From Nematocida parisii ERTm1 (taxonomy: Eukaryota; Microsporidia): a stretch of 64,000 bases of DNA. The notes under the pieces were generated by a model that saw only the letters and a list, made by a program, of their open reading frames with translations, did no database searches and had not been told where the DNA came from. Location of the stretch: contig NW_013524648.1 in the NCBI RefSeq assembly GCF_000250985.1, forward strand, positions 483,441 through 547,440, written 5' to 3'. Positions 10,601 to 19,662 of the stretch are shown in pieces (the stretch's first letter is position 1; each line of letters starts with the position of its first letter). The position numbers were made by a program, and so were the translations under genes.

Positions 10601-12075
10601 ATGATGAGGATGATAAACAAGAAGATATAAATAATTCTGTTGAAGAGTGTACTAAAGATAACTTACTTGATTCTATTAATAATATAGAAATAAGGAACAG
10701 TATAATTAGTACATCTAATAAGTCAATTAATAATTCTGTATACAATTCATACCCAACTAGTCCCGATACATCAGAAGATCATATTAAAGCAGCAGAAGTA
10801 GTAAATCCGTGTAGTACTTGTCATAAAACAGAAGAAAAGTATTCTCTGCAATTATTGTACTTACAGGAGAAACACAATGAAATTAACAAATTAAGCACAG
10901 AAGTATCTAAATATATCGGTATAATTAAGGATAAGGATACACTCATACGGGATTTAAGTCATAAAATAGAAGTATTATTATACGATATGTCTACTGAAGA
11001 ATATTCTAAAAGAACGACTAATCCACTGCACGGTGTGAATATAATTAAACCACATGATAAAGCACCAACTGAAATATTCAGAAAAATACTTAAAGTGTTT
11101 ATGCAGAGCGTGCCATCTGAGTATAAGTCGTATTATGACTCAGTCACATGTGCATTTACTTTATTCAGGGTGGCTGCCGTATGTCCTGGAGGTATTTCTG
11201 GGAATATTCCTGGGATATTGCAGGAATTTGAACTGGCTGTACATTCTGTGTTCTCTGTTAAGAAGTGCTCTATTCCGGTGTATACAGGATTCTTCTTGAT
11301 AAATGCTATGTTTATTGCTAAGACATCTCCTTCTAGTATGACAGAAAGTATTCTTCAGAAAGTATTTTCTAGTGGGTGTAGAAGTATCTGTGAGGAAATA
11401 AGTAATTTCGGGTTTGACTTTCTGTTTAAGCCTGCTTCAGATGGTGGTAATTTACTAACTAGACTGTTGAAGAAGCCATCTTTAGACTCAGTCATATCTC
11501 ATTTACGTATGATACACAGTATACTTAATAATTTGTGTGTGCCTGAGGATGCGATTGTTTCTATATTTGAGTATATCTCTAGAGTAATTGATGTTTCTGG
11601 GTTTGAGTCAATTATAAAGAAAGATAAGAGAATAGGGGCAAAGCACTTACTGTACTTACAGAGTAGTTTAGACAGTTTGGCTGGGTTCTTTATGGAAATC
11701 CAGGTGGATAATCCATTCTACTTCCCATACTTAAAGAAATTCATTGAATTTGTAGATGTACAGAGGAAGGGTGTGATTACTGGGTCTGTGTTCTTGCGAG
11801 TAGGTCCATTCTCCTCATCACACTTAAAAGCATCTATTAATGCACTTTCTCCTGAAATACGTGGTAAATTCACGTCTAAGATGCAGAGTGCACTTACTGG
11901 AGTCCCTCCAATTAGTAAAATACAGATACCCTCTCCAGAGTTTACTGCACCAATGTGTATATTACCAGACGATCCAAATGAACTGTACATAGCTCTGATT
12001 AAGTCCCTGGAAAGAGAGCAGATATCAAATATTCTAGAAGAGTATAATATACCAAATGATTGGTTAAATAGCTAA
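7675..12075 (+). CDS. Class V-like unconventional myosin heavy chain
   Basis: A 1466-residue actin motor. The head begins near residue 60 with ILSVLYNRYINNTIYT and SINPYKY. The P-loop GESGAGKS is at 161-168 (final Thr replaced by Ser), switch I NNNSSRYGKFI near 202, switch II LDIYGFE near 584 and YYIRCINPG near 757. The usual N-terminal SH3-like domain is absent. A weak IQ-like stretch (STRIIKQYITRVQ) precedes a charged coil at about 895-945 built on EEERVRHE repeats. The C-terminal ~350 residues look like a cargo-binding DIL domain (SHLRMIHSILNNLCVP, LLYLQSSLDSLAGFF). Low-complexity Asn/Ser/Thr repeats interrupt the head before the P-loop and at about 395-575. The last kilobase is much less AT-rich than the rest. 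Confidence 0.9.
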   Translation: MKERECTNNRDNALLNSNNVISNALFNNDSVISTDDNTLLNNDNVLSSTYNISNISVFSEFNILSVLYNRYINNTIYTMYNNNIISINPYKYINNYNTLYNILYTIIDNNTDSTLSSNNNTICNKLYNSNNTAYNTHSTLSSNNNTICNKLYNSSIIVLSGESGAGKSVNTNYILKYIYNNVYKTVYSNYLIELFGNSSTCNNNNSSRYGKFINIEYNTQCIISISIKIFLLESGRIEKRKNNFHSIKLINEVLSGREKKRVNRIFNIFNKLCISNSIIIEIFKYLVIIKYLIDIEIEDSSGSINITGRVDEISYMLRIDKNILLNLLLKKEITVNNENILKYKKVQESINTKNTLIRVIYEKVFYLIIDLINKGLKDISKERININDILNSTHNVNNNNNYDTVCNNNTEYNTHSTISNNYDTVCNNNTEYNKHSTIIDEDSKLNEEFKGLESGIQGIQEDSEDYIKEGMDKFIEEIHKEVDINILNIEDIERSNRSNEDRSSAVYSNSTTNANTSTNNGTNANTSTNTNGTVYTSINTNTTTNTNNGTNTTTTTNNTNNTTNSNSTANTSSSDVSVMSIGILDIYGFEILEENGFDQFCINYANEKLQSEYVSRIITENVNVLNEEGIPFDRLDKICNKDIFEGPSGLIRLLDEECLLNGSVNNWLSKISSSVRVYGKDIIVKHYAGDVKYNTEDFMERNKNEYSDVSKLLNSTGIRLLYQSDKYIGRLSKKGVLGEFKDSLDSLISYINSSRVYYIRCINPGINGDFMTEVGRQLKQAGIYDTIKIFMLGFHVKYTKQEYIERYLNYTGDIKEGENNSVEIGGREGVKVGKKYVFITETAYKLLEKERKYKIQQEIEERKRKEEIEYSTRIIKQYITRVQVLKEIERIQKEREEERVRHEEEERVRQEEEERVRHEEEERVRHEEEERVRHEEEERIKQEEQMKQEEANNIIERHDEDDKIEKQDEDEKVEIHDEDDKQEDINNSVEECTKDNLLDSINNIEIRNSIISTSNKSINNSVYNSYPTSPDTSEDHIKAAEVVNPCSTCHKTEEKYSLQLLYLQEKHNEINKLSTEVSKYIGIIKDKDTLIRDLSHKIEVLLYDMSTEEYSKRTTNPLHGVNIIKPHDKAPTEIFRKILKVFMQSVPSEYKSYYDSVTCAFTLFRVAAVCPGGISGNIPGILQEFELAVHSVFSVKKCSIPVYTGFFLINAMFIAKTSPSSMTESILQKVFSSGCRSICEEISNFGFDFLFKPASDGGNLLTRLLKKPSLDSVISHLRMIHSILNNLCVPEDAIVSIFEYISRVIDVSGFESIIKKDKRIGAKHLLYLQSSLDSLAGFFMEIQVDNPFYFPYLKKFIEFVDVQRKGVITGSVFLRVGPFSSSHLKASINALSPEIRGKFTSKMQSALTGVPPISKIQIPSPEFTAPMCILPDDPNELYIALIKSLEREQISNILEEYNIPNDWLNS

Positions 12076-12110
12076 TTACTACGGTATACTCTTAAATTAA
12101 CCAGGGGTGT

Positions 12111-12122
12111 ATATAACCCGAA
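12111..12122 (-). promoter_or_regulatory. TTCGGGTTATAT motif (exact)
   Basis: Exact 12-mer on the minus strand, 36 bases past the myosin stop codon, between two convergent genes. The function is unknown; the class is assigned only because the word recurs in intergenic DNA. Confidence 0.5.
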
Positions 12123-12302
12123 TTATGTGCTGCTCTGTTTAGTGCATAATGAATGGTTTATACGTATATAATAATGTGTATGTTATATACTGTAGAATAA
12201 ATGGTGTCATTAATTATTGTTTTTAGTATAAAGTGTCCATTTTTATATTAAGAGAGTATGCTTTGCATTGAATAATAAAAATATTATTATTACACTGTAT
12301 AA

Positions 12303-12432
12303 TAGACTAAGAACAGTTCTGTATATAAATAGACCAAGCATATTCTTGTATTGTGCTGTATACAGCAAAGAGTATGTAAAGTTATTATATACTGCTTGAT
12401 TAGTCTATTTTATATACAGAACTGTTAGACTA
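12303..12432. repeat. Large imperfect palindrome / hairpin
   Basis: The arms 12303-12340 and 12393-12432 are inverted copies sharing ACAGTTCTGTATATAAA and AAGCA, with small indels. The centre holds the perfect 14-bp palindrome TGCTGTATACAGCA at 12354-12367. It would fold as one long stem in RNA or a cruciform in DNA. It could be a miniature inverted-repeat element or a shared 3' end signal for the convergent genes. Confidence 0.75.
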
Positions 12433-12475
12433 ACTAATTTATACCTTAATAATATATCTTAATACTTTATTTCAA

Positions 12476-13461
12476 TTATCCTCTCTGCTTTCTTCTTGGC
12501 TTGTAGAGTGTGCGGCCCTTGGTGAGTGACAAACCGTCACAGTATGCTACTACTTCTTCATCACTGAGCTTGTTAAAGGATAATTTCAGACTGTTGATTT
12601 CAACAGGAGAGATTTCTTCTGTGTCATGTTTCATTCTGATGTGTCGGCTGGGCACATCTACAAAGGCAACTCCCTGGCCCAGTGCTATCTTTATGTCAGA
12701 TATTTTAATGGCACTGATCTCTTCTTCTGAGACTTCTTTGGATACTTCTGTCTTCTCATCTGCTTCCTTCTGCTCTGCTTCTGCTCTGCTCTTTCTGCTG
12801 TGAACTTGAAGATTTTGTTCTTGAATGAGTCAATTACTACTTTCTGCACCTCCTGCTTCTTTTTTTCTTTCTCTTCCTTTTTTGCCTCCTTCTTCTTGGC
12901 AAAGTACTCCTCTGCTGTGGATACCTCCAGCTGTATCTTTGCCTTCTTGGCGGGGCTGTTAGATGAGTTCTCTTCATCCACTGGCATGTCTACTGATATC
13001 TTTGCATCAAGAAGTATTTCCATGTCGTCTTTCTCATTCATTTCCACAAACACAGACCCCTTAAACTCCTTTAAGGCATCCTTTCGCATGGCAATTCTGG
13101 CAATTCTTGCAGAAAATGGAGAAAGCACATTCTGGACGTCTTCCAGAGTGTACTCAGATGGGAAGTTCTTTATAATTAAAGTCCTTTCATCTCCTTTGTG
13201 CTCATCAAATGAAGGAGGAGGAGTGATTCTTTGGATCTTTCCCTCCACAACCTTTAGCTTTTCGCTCTCTTTCAAGATTTCTTCTAGCTGATCAATTGTT
13301 TTGCCGAATGTTTTAACTTTAGAGAATGAATTTATAACAGACAGAGGAACCCAGCCGTCATTTGCTTGAATAACCTTCTTCAAGTACTCATCTCTTACAA
13401 TATTCGCATCACTAAAGTAGAACTCCACTTGCTGGATAATTTGCTTATTCTCCGGTGCCAT
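12476..13461 (-). CDS. LHP1: La protein (RNA 3'-oligo-U binding), frame-broken
   Basis: La binds the 3' U-tail of new RNA polymerase III transcripts such as tRNA precursors. The ATG is at 13461-13459. The La motif lies at residues 5-90 (VEFYFSDANIVRDEYLKKVI, then GWVPLSVINSF), and RRM1 at about 92-165 (TLIIKNFP, KGSVFVEM). A Lys/Glu-rich stretch follows. The frame then stops at 12691, but the -1 frame stays open to a TAA at 12478-12476 and encodes a coherent tail (ISAIKISDIKIALGQGVAFV to YKPRRKQRG). The break falls in a GCAGA repeat at about 12771-12795. Both parts look constrained, so I treat this as one gene with an indel. Its start overlaps the end of the Tad2 gene by 17 bases. Confidence 0.85.
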
Positions 13462-14092
13462 TCTTAAAAATTTTCAGTTTTTTCTCAGTTTTATATTTTC
13501 TCTTTTCTGTGGGTGCCCGAATATTTTCGTGTGTATAGAATTCTTTTAGGAGAGAAATTGCCTCTTCATCTGGTATGTAGCACATTTCCACAGAATGCTC
13601 CACAGATTTATTATTCATTGCGTATAAATACTGCGTAGAACTATTATTAGAAGTAAGTGAAGTATCAGACACCTCATTAACAGTACTATTTGTATTTACT
13701 TGAGAAGTATTTAAAGCATTCTCTTCCGTACTTAATGAAGTAATAACTTCATCTGTTTTATGTGGTGTAAGTATTTTTTGTTCTATAAACACAGACAAGC
13801 CACCAAACCGTGGATTGCAACAGGAATAAATTACTTTCTTTATGCGCAATTTAATAATCAGTGCTAGGCACATTATACACGGCTCGCATGTAACGTATAA
13901 TTCAACTTCTGCTAGAATATCAGCAGGAATTCGTTGTAAAGATATCATTTCTGCATGTGCTAGAGGGTCTTTTAATGTATTTGTTAGATTGTGCGACCTG
14001 TCAATGCACTCACCGCGATAAAATACAGCACAGCCTATTGGCACTTCATCTATTACCAAGGCACGCCTTGCCTCTTCCATGGCTATTTCCAT
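13445..14092 (-). CDS. TAD2: tRNA-specific adenosine-34 deaminase, catalytic subunit (Tad2/ADAT2)
   Basis: With a Tad3 partner, this enzyme converts A34 to inosine in tRNAs with ANN anticodons. I use the ATG at 14092; the frame extends to 14131 but only from a TTG. The zinc-deaminase signature is complete: HAEMISL with the catalytic Glu near residue 42, and CEPCIMC near residue 63. The family's N-terminal RALVIDEVPIGCAVF is also present. A Ser/Asn/Thr-rich insertion of roughly 50 residues separates the core (FGGLSVF) from the C-terminal helix. A tRNA-Arg(ACG) at 61193-61265 is a predicted substrate. Confidence 0.9.
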   Translation of the reverse strand: MEIAMEEARRALVIDEVPIGCAVFYRGECIDRSHNLTNTLKDPLAHAEMISLQRIPADILAEVELYVTCEPCIMCLALIIKLRIKKVIYSCCNPRFGGLSVFIEQKILTPHKTDEVITSLSTEENALNTSQVNTNSTVNEVSDTSLTSNNSSTQYLYAMNNKSVEHSVEMCYIPDEEAISLLKEFYTHENIRAPTEKRKYKTEKKLKIFKNGTGE

Positions 14093-14644
14093 AGCAAAAA
14101 TACAAAAAGAAGAGAAATACAGAAAACTCAATAACTCTTAGTCTATTTCTATATAATATTTATATACAAAGGTATTTTATCTTCTGTCACTCTACTAATC
14201 AGTTAGTCTGGCTATATAGAAGTAAATCAATATTCTATTAGCACATTTACAGTGTAGACCTATAGTATAACTCGAAATTGTATAAAATCCAGTTTAAACC
14301 AAATATTTAACGAATATTTAAATATCAGAAATATTCTAGGAATAAAAATTGATTGGACAGAAATAAACAGAAATCATCAAAGAGGCATAAAGCCACTGAA
14401 AATGTCTCAAATAAATTTCAGCACCCACAGACATAATATAGTGTAAGTAAACCAAATAAGAATGAATATGTGTTTATTTTCTATTAATACATATTTAATG
14501 AGTAAACACTAAACACTCGAATTTCTCCATATGGTATCTGCTTAAATTATATATTATATAGATGATTTAAGCCAGAATAGACTCCGTTTTTATTAAACCC
14601 CTAAATTATTAGCTAATTAATTGAAAATTCTGGGCATTTCTAAT
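14093..14644. other. Intergenic, no gene seen
   Basis: AT-rich sequence upstream of Tad2 and downstream of the tail-anchored gene. It contains a short AAATATT/AATATTT inverted repeat and nothing else I can support. Confidence 0.6.
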
Positions 14645-14971
14645 TTAGAAAATGAAGTGCTTTTTTTCAAGTGCTGCAAATGAAAGTGATGTTAGTAAAA
14701 GCATAGCTAGTGCTAGTAAGTAAATTCCACAATTGGAATTCTCTTTTTCTTTCTGTAACACTTGTTTTTTTGGAGTTATTATTGCTTGATTAGTCTCTGT
14801 CGTATTAGTAACTGTTTCTAAAAGTTTAACATGCTCTTTTATGGCAGAATCCGTCTGGGCTGGCACTGTGCTGTGAATGTGAAGATCTGCCTCTTTTTCT
14901 ATGTCAATTGTACATGTTTGAGTGACTGTTCCATTTTGACCATCTTGTATTTGGTATGCAGAATGACTCAT
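14645..14971 (-). CDS. Small tail-anchored hypothetical protein
   Basis: A 108-residue protein with ATG at 14971-14969. The first ~80 residues are hydrophilic, rich in Thr, Glu and Gln. A single hydrophobic stretch follows (IYLLALAMLLLTSLSFAALE), then a short KKHFIF tail. The layout is that of a tail-anchored protein inserted after translation, such as SNAREs or escort factors, but I see no SNARE heptad pattern. It is isolated by long AT-rich spacers. Function unknown. Confidence 0.6.
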   Translation of the reverse strand: MSHSAYQIQDGQNGTVTQTCTIDIEKEADLHIHSTVPAQTDSAIKEHVKLLETVTNTTETNQAIITPKKQVLQKEKENSNCGIYLLALAMLLLTSLSFAALEKKHFIF

Positions 14972-15774
14972 CTTTTTAAGTGCAAAAATAATTTACTATA
15001 AAAAGATGTAAATAATCAGAAATCTGATTATAAAAAGACTACTCCTGGATTTATAACCATTAGATGTATTTACACTAATTATACATTAATTAAATGGCAT
15101 AATACAATATAAATGGTTAAATACTCTTTTTATATTAAATATACAGCATTTAAACCAAAAGAGCTTTAAATTCCTTTAGAAGTAATCACATATAGTATAT
15201 AACTCAGAATTAGAATATTTAATAATATAGGAATTTCTATACATAATAATTAAGAATAGCCCGGAATAATAAGATATTATATAATATAAATATGCTTTGT
15301 AATGTATAAATACCCCTAAAAGTAAATTATCTCTGTGTTCAAATGTTATTTGGTTATATATTTCCCTATTAAAGTACTATTTTATTATTAATACTTTCTT
15401 CTGGCTATATTACAGTAGAATACTTTACTAATTAGTTGATTTTGGATTATTCAATTTTCTGGTGTTTTATGATTGTGCTTTGTTTGGGTTTTGTTTGGGC
15501 TTTATATTGGTTTATCTGTTTGTTTATATATAATATTTAATTAGTTTTTCTGAATAACCCGTAAAAGAAAACTCTATCCTCTATAAATTATGAAGAGTTT
15601 TTTTCTTTATGCTTAAAATAATAAATATCAATATTAAGAAATATTTATAAACACACAGAATTAAATAGAAATTAGTAAATAAATAGATAAAATACAAGAA
15701 TATGTACTTGCCGTATTTGAACAAATTAGGATAAATTAATTTATTTTTTTATACAGGGTTGGATTAAAACAAAC
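14972..15774. other. Long AT-rich intergenic region
   Basis: About 800 bases without a convincing frame. It contains a partial motif copy (AATAACCCG near 15553) and long T runs. I see no RNA gene. Confidence 0.55.
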
Positions 15775-15969
15775 ATGTTAGGAAGTATACCAATAAAGAA
15801 GCAATCAACTAATATCAATTACAAGCTTTGCCGCTCCAGTAACTTAGTGGAGTATTACATAGAGACTTCACAGTTACCACTCACGGGACACGACAGTACT
15901 TATTATTTATACACTCTTATATTTAATTCAATAAATCACCTTATAATACAATGCTTATATGATTTATGA
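15775..15969 (+). CDS. Doubtful small ORF (64 aa)
   Basis: An ATG-started frame of 64 codons whose first half is less AT-rich than the flanks. The peptide (from MLGSIPIKKQSTNINYKLC to a hydrophobic end) matches nothing I know. The DNA also contains a small hairpin (CTCCA, nine-base loop, TGGAG at about 15835-15853), so a small RNA is an alternative. Confidence 0.28.
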   Translation: MLGSIPIKKQSTNINYKLCRSSNLVEYYIETSQLPLTGHDSTYYLYTLIFNSINHLIIQCLYDL

Positions 15970-16144
15970 GTAGTAAAGACTGTGTTTATTAATTAATTCT
16001 ATGCTATATCTGTTGTAGTACTTTATAAATAAACAACTGTATTGTTTATTGTTATGATATGTTTAATTTAACAAATAGAAATATTTAGTATTTAACTACT
16101 TTAGTAACAAATAGTAAGACGTATACTCTGAAATTACTAGAAAT

Positions 16145-16939
16145 ATGCTAAAACCAACAGAAGATATACCATTAAAAACTAGAGAAACAAAAGATTCAAT
16201 GGGCAGTGCTAGTCATACTACTATAAATACAAATTCAGAAGATTTTTCTGAAGGATCTACAAATGGCCCGAATACAACCAGACTATCTCATAAAACAGAA
16301 TCAAATATTGAAAAAATCACTTTTGTATACAATATACTTGTTAAACCAATTCTGATTATTTTTTCTATATTCTATTCTACTATACAGACACATTGTCTAT
16401 TATTCGGAATAAACACAACTATAGCAAATGCATCAACATCTGCATTGCTATTAAGAAACCTAGAAAAATCATATATAAGTGTGGCTGTAATATGTTCTAT
16501 ATTAACCTTAATTATGTATTGCATGGAATTCCTTAACTATACAATAATTGTAGATATAATGTATAAAATGCTGGGTAAAGAAAGTAAAAGACTTACGATC
16601 ACACTTATCGGTAGTATAATACTGATAGCCCTAATGCTAGCATCTATTTTAAAAGCAGCATACACCACAGAAATTAGTTATATAAATAATCTTTTGCCAG
16701 CTGTAATAGTGCTACAGGCAGTATATCTTATACTAGAAGTATTATTTGTATCTCTCTCATCCCATTACAAATTAAATGCAAATTTAGCATTAGATCTCTC
16801 TAGGTCTAGTCTTAACTCGAAACTGTATAATTTACTGTTTTATGCAATTACTCTTGTATTTACTATACTGTGCATAATAATTTTATGTAATCCAAATACT
16901 TGGTTTGGATTCTACATAGAAAATAACAATGGAGTATAA
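16145..16939 (+). CDS. Five-segment membrane protein, family member 2
   Basis: A 264-residue protein. The N-terminal ~55 residues are hydrophilic and rich in Thr, Ser and Asn. Five hydrophobic segments follow, beginning near FVYNILVKPILIIFSIFY, YISVAVICSILTLIMYC, LTITLIGSIILIALMLAS, LLPAVIVLQAVYLILEVLF and YNLLFYAITLVFTILCIII. As in the proteins starting at 1749, 26958 and 28394, segments 2 and 3 are joined by a basic loop, and the fourth ends with an aromatic/Glu pattern (YLILEVLF). No known domain; function unknown. Confidence 0.75.
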   Translation: MLKPTEDIPLKTRETKDSMGSASHTTINTNSEDFSEGSTNGPNTTRLSHKTESNIEKITFVYNILVKPILIIFSIFYSTIQTHCLLFGINTTIANASTSALLLRNLEKSYISVAVICSILTLIMYCMEFLNYTIIVDIMYKMLGKESKRLTITLIGSIILIALMLASILKAAYTTEISYINNLLPAVIVLQAVYLILEVLFVSLSSHYKLNANLALDLSRSSLNSKLYNLLFYAITLVFTILCIIILCNPNTWFGFYIENNNGV

Positions 16940-17219
16940 TTACTGCATTAAACACTTAAAATATCCACTACACAGATAATTTGTACTAATAAATCCTTTA
17001 GTATATTATGCTATTTCATAATTTGAATTCTTGTTTAGTATACACCGTGATATTCTTAGATTAGAATTGGAATTTTCTATTATTCTCTTTTTTCGGTTTA
17101 TTCTCTCTTCTTGAATACTTCTGGGGTTTTATGGTTCTAGTTATATTTATACTTTTAATATTATGCTCTCTTTAAATTAACTCATATAAACTGAAATTCT
17201 TTGTTTTAAAAAAACCAAT

Positions 17220-17771
17220 ATGGAAAGAGTCAGGAAGATTTCAGAGACGTACCCTGTCTTTAAGAATATACAAAATATGACAAATAATCAAGTAAAGCCA
17301 GAATACATTCTTATTGCGCTGGCAGCAGTATTGCTTATTACTCTGTTCTGTAAGACAGTAGCAGGTGCTATTACAAATGTTTTCATGCTTATACTCATTA
17401 TAAACCCATGCACTTCTCTTATAATTAGCAAAACAGCTCCTGATGCAGGAACAATGAAACACGTTCTATCATACTTACTGTGTGCTATGATGGTGGTTGC
17501 AGTAGAATCTATCCTTCGTGTGATAATTAGAAAGATTCCATTCTACTATCATGCCAAGTTTATATTCTTCTACTATTTGTCAGTGCGGCGTACACAGCTT
17601 ACAGAGTACATAAACACAACAGTTATAGTGGGAATACATGACGGAATCCAGGAGATAAACAAAGTTCAGCCAAAAGATGTGATAAAGGCAGCACAGAGTG
17701 CAGCCACTCAGAAAATAAAAAATACTATTGAGAGGACTCAGGAAACAGAATCTCCAAAAAAGGAGGAGTGA
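17220..17771 (+). CDS. YOP1: Yop1/REEP/DP1 family ER membrane-shaping protein
   Basis: A 183-residue protein of the TB2/DP1/HVA22 family, whose hairpin membrane segments bend tubular ER membranes. Two hydrophobic hairpins lie at about residues 28-60 (YILIALAAVLLITLF, VFMLILIINP) and 75-105. The family signature IPFYYHAKFIFFYYLS leads into VRRTQLTEYINTTVI, matching the usual IPFYYE..K followed by QTQGA region. The C-terminus is an amphipathic Lys/Glu-rich tail. Confidence 0.82.
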   Translation: MERVRKISETYPVFKNIQNMTNNQVKPEYILIALAAVLLITLFCKTVAGAITNVFMLILIINPCTSLIISKTAPDAGTMKHVLSYLLCAMMVVAVESILRVIIRKIPFYYHAKFIFFYYLSVRRTQLTEYINTTVIVGIHDGIQEINKVQPKDVIKAAQSAATQKIKNTIERTQETESPKKEE

Positions 17772-18155
17772 ATTGGTCTGGCTATATGATGGAACAATTT
17801 ATACCTAAATATAAAGTATTGTTGGGTACATGAAGGTGTGTCTAGTGATATTTAGCCAAGACAGTGCATTATGACAGGAATAAACTAACTCTACTTTACA
17901 TAAGAATACTCATTGCTTAATAAATACAGACATTACTTTTATATTTACCAGAAAACACCAAAAATCAACATAATTCCGTTTATATCAATAAACTGATTTT
18001 CATTTTAAAAAACAGAATCCCGTTGATACTCTATATATATTAACAGAATAGATACAAATATAGCTGGAATCCTTAATGAATTTTTTGCAGAAGAATAAAT
18101 AACTTAAAACGGTTTCAGATATTAAGAGTATAATTCTCTCTAGATACTCTACAGC
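17772..18155. other. Intergenic, no gene seen
   Basis: AT-rich spacer of 384 bases between two same-strand genes. No frame, hairpin or repeat stands out. Confidence 0.55.
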
Positions 18156-18986
18156 ATGAAGAATAGAACGTGCACATATATGACATACTTAGCGCGGGCA
18201 AGGTACGATTTGGCAGTGCTAAAGAACACTCTAAAAACTAAATTAAACACATACATTGACAACAATAAGAACATAATGTATAATGATAACAGCATAGTAT
18301 ACAACATATACACGTACATACACAATTATACAGAATATAAAGTATGTGAATATGCTCGCAGTAAAGAGTGCAGTAAGTGTGATAAGGATATATATATATG
18401 TGGAATCAACTGTAAACTGTGTGGGGTGTACATCTGTGCATATTGCGCGTGTCGGTATAAATATGTTTATATGTGCAGTTCTTGCTATAGTTTAGTAAGA
18501 GAGTGTAATAATGCAAAACCAGAAAAAGATCAAAACTATTCTGAAAGTAGCTGCCCCATGCAAGAGACTGCGCATGAAAAAGGGGCAAATAATAAAACTG
18601 GTCTGGTTCGTGCTGTGTGCAGTCCAAATACGCTTGCATACTACGCAGAGCTAGAAAAGTGCTTAAAGCATCCAAATCAGAAAAGCATTAAAAGGCTGCT
18701 TAGCATACTAAACTCGCACAAGATAGACAGTTCAATAGAGGATCCCTGCGCACCTGGTGACATAAACCATAAAATACAGCAGAATATACTTATACGAATG
18801 AAAATAGCAGTGTGTGATTGGTACGTATATAAAGCCCGGGAAGAACGGTACCTCACCTTATTTGAACAGCTAGAGTACTTAGAAGTACTCAGAACAGAAA
18901 GTATTTCCAATAATAAGGACGACGCGCCAATTACCATGGCAATACAGGAAATACTTAAAGAAATTGCAGATACTGACGAAAAATGA
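18156..18986 (+). CDS. FYVE-like zinc-finger protein
   Basis: A 276-residue protein with eight cysteines at about 72, 75, 86, 89, 94, 97, 107 and 110, in the order CSKC, CKLCGVYICAYC, CSSCY. This is the pairing of a FYVE-type double zinc finger, which binds phosphatidylinositol 3-phosphate on endosomes, including the conserved CG after the fourth Cys and the final C..CY. The basic R+HHC patch is reduced to GINCKLC, so lipid binding is uncertain. The C-terminal half is helical (from PNTLAYYAELEKCL) and could be compared with Vac1/rabenosyn-type tethers; that is a guess. Confidence 0.65.
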   Translation: MKNRTCTYMTYLARARYDLAVLKNTLKTKLNTYIDNNKNIMYNDNSIVYNIYTYIHNYTEYKVCEYARSKECSKCDKDIYICGINCKLCGVYICAYCACRYKYVYMCSSCYSLVRECNNAKPEKDQNYSESSCPMQETAHEKGANNKTGLVRAVCSPNTLAYYAELEKCLKHPNQKSIKRLLSILNSHKIDSSIEDPCAPGDINHKIQQNILIRMKIAVCDWYVYKAREERYLTLFEQLEYLEVLRTESISNNKDDAPITMAIQEILKEIADTDEK

Positions 18987-19662
18987 CCAGAAATTAACTC
19001 AAATACCCTAAAAAGAAGAAGGAAGTTTTAAGCCCATTCATCCTATTACTAGCCTAGCATGCTCTAAATTCAAATTATTAGAATGTGCTTTTATAATATT
19101 TATTACACTATAGTATAACTTAAAAGCACTTAAAATACAGTTAATTCTAAAATCTGCACATGTAATTATTAATAAAAACTAAAGCACAATATAAATAGCT
19201 TGTCTTATATGAGGTATTTATTAAACCAACTTATTCTAGTGCACTAATTAATACCAATAGAGAATATAAATAGATAAAATATCTTAATACACTAAGTGTA
19301 TTGGCAGAAAATCATAGCTAGCCACAGTTTACTTTAAATTTAAACGTATCAAGAATAGCTTATGCAATTTCCAGAGAATACTAAAATATCATATAAACTC
19401 AAATGCACAGAATAATTCATGCAACTGTACATGAAACCCAAAGACCCCATATTTTCATAGGGGTGCGTGGTAGAATGTATTAATTAGTACGCTATATCTC
19501 TTTAACAAATAAAATTTATTTAATATTTATATTTTTTATAGCTTATAAGTTATTATGCAATTAAATGCGTACCAGTAGATAAATAACAAATATTTTTATT
19601 TCTTATATAGAGATAGAGTGAATACACTGCTCTATAACCCAGAAATAACAAACAAACAAACA
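18987..19662. other. Long AT-rich intergenic region
   Basis: No supported gene in 676 bases. The open frame of the next gene extends upstream to 19618, but only by a GTG; the first ATG is at 19663. Confidence 0.55.

Larger units (their letters stand above)
12076..12475. other. Convergent intergenic region
   Basis: It separates the 3' ends of the myosin and La genes. It holds a minus-strand copy of the TTCGGGTTATAT motif and a 130-base imperfect palindrome, both listed separately. No gene is seen. Confidence 0.7.

Noticed and set aside
10101-10745. Minus-strand Ser/Leu-rich frame of 214 codons
   Set aside because: It is the antisense of the Glu/Arg coiled-coil repeats in the myosin neck.
12510-12803. 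Plus-strand frame beside the La gene
   Set aside because: It is antisense to the La C-terminal coding region that I recovered in the shifted frame.
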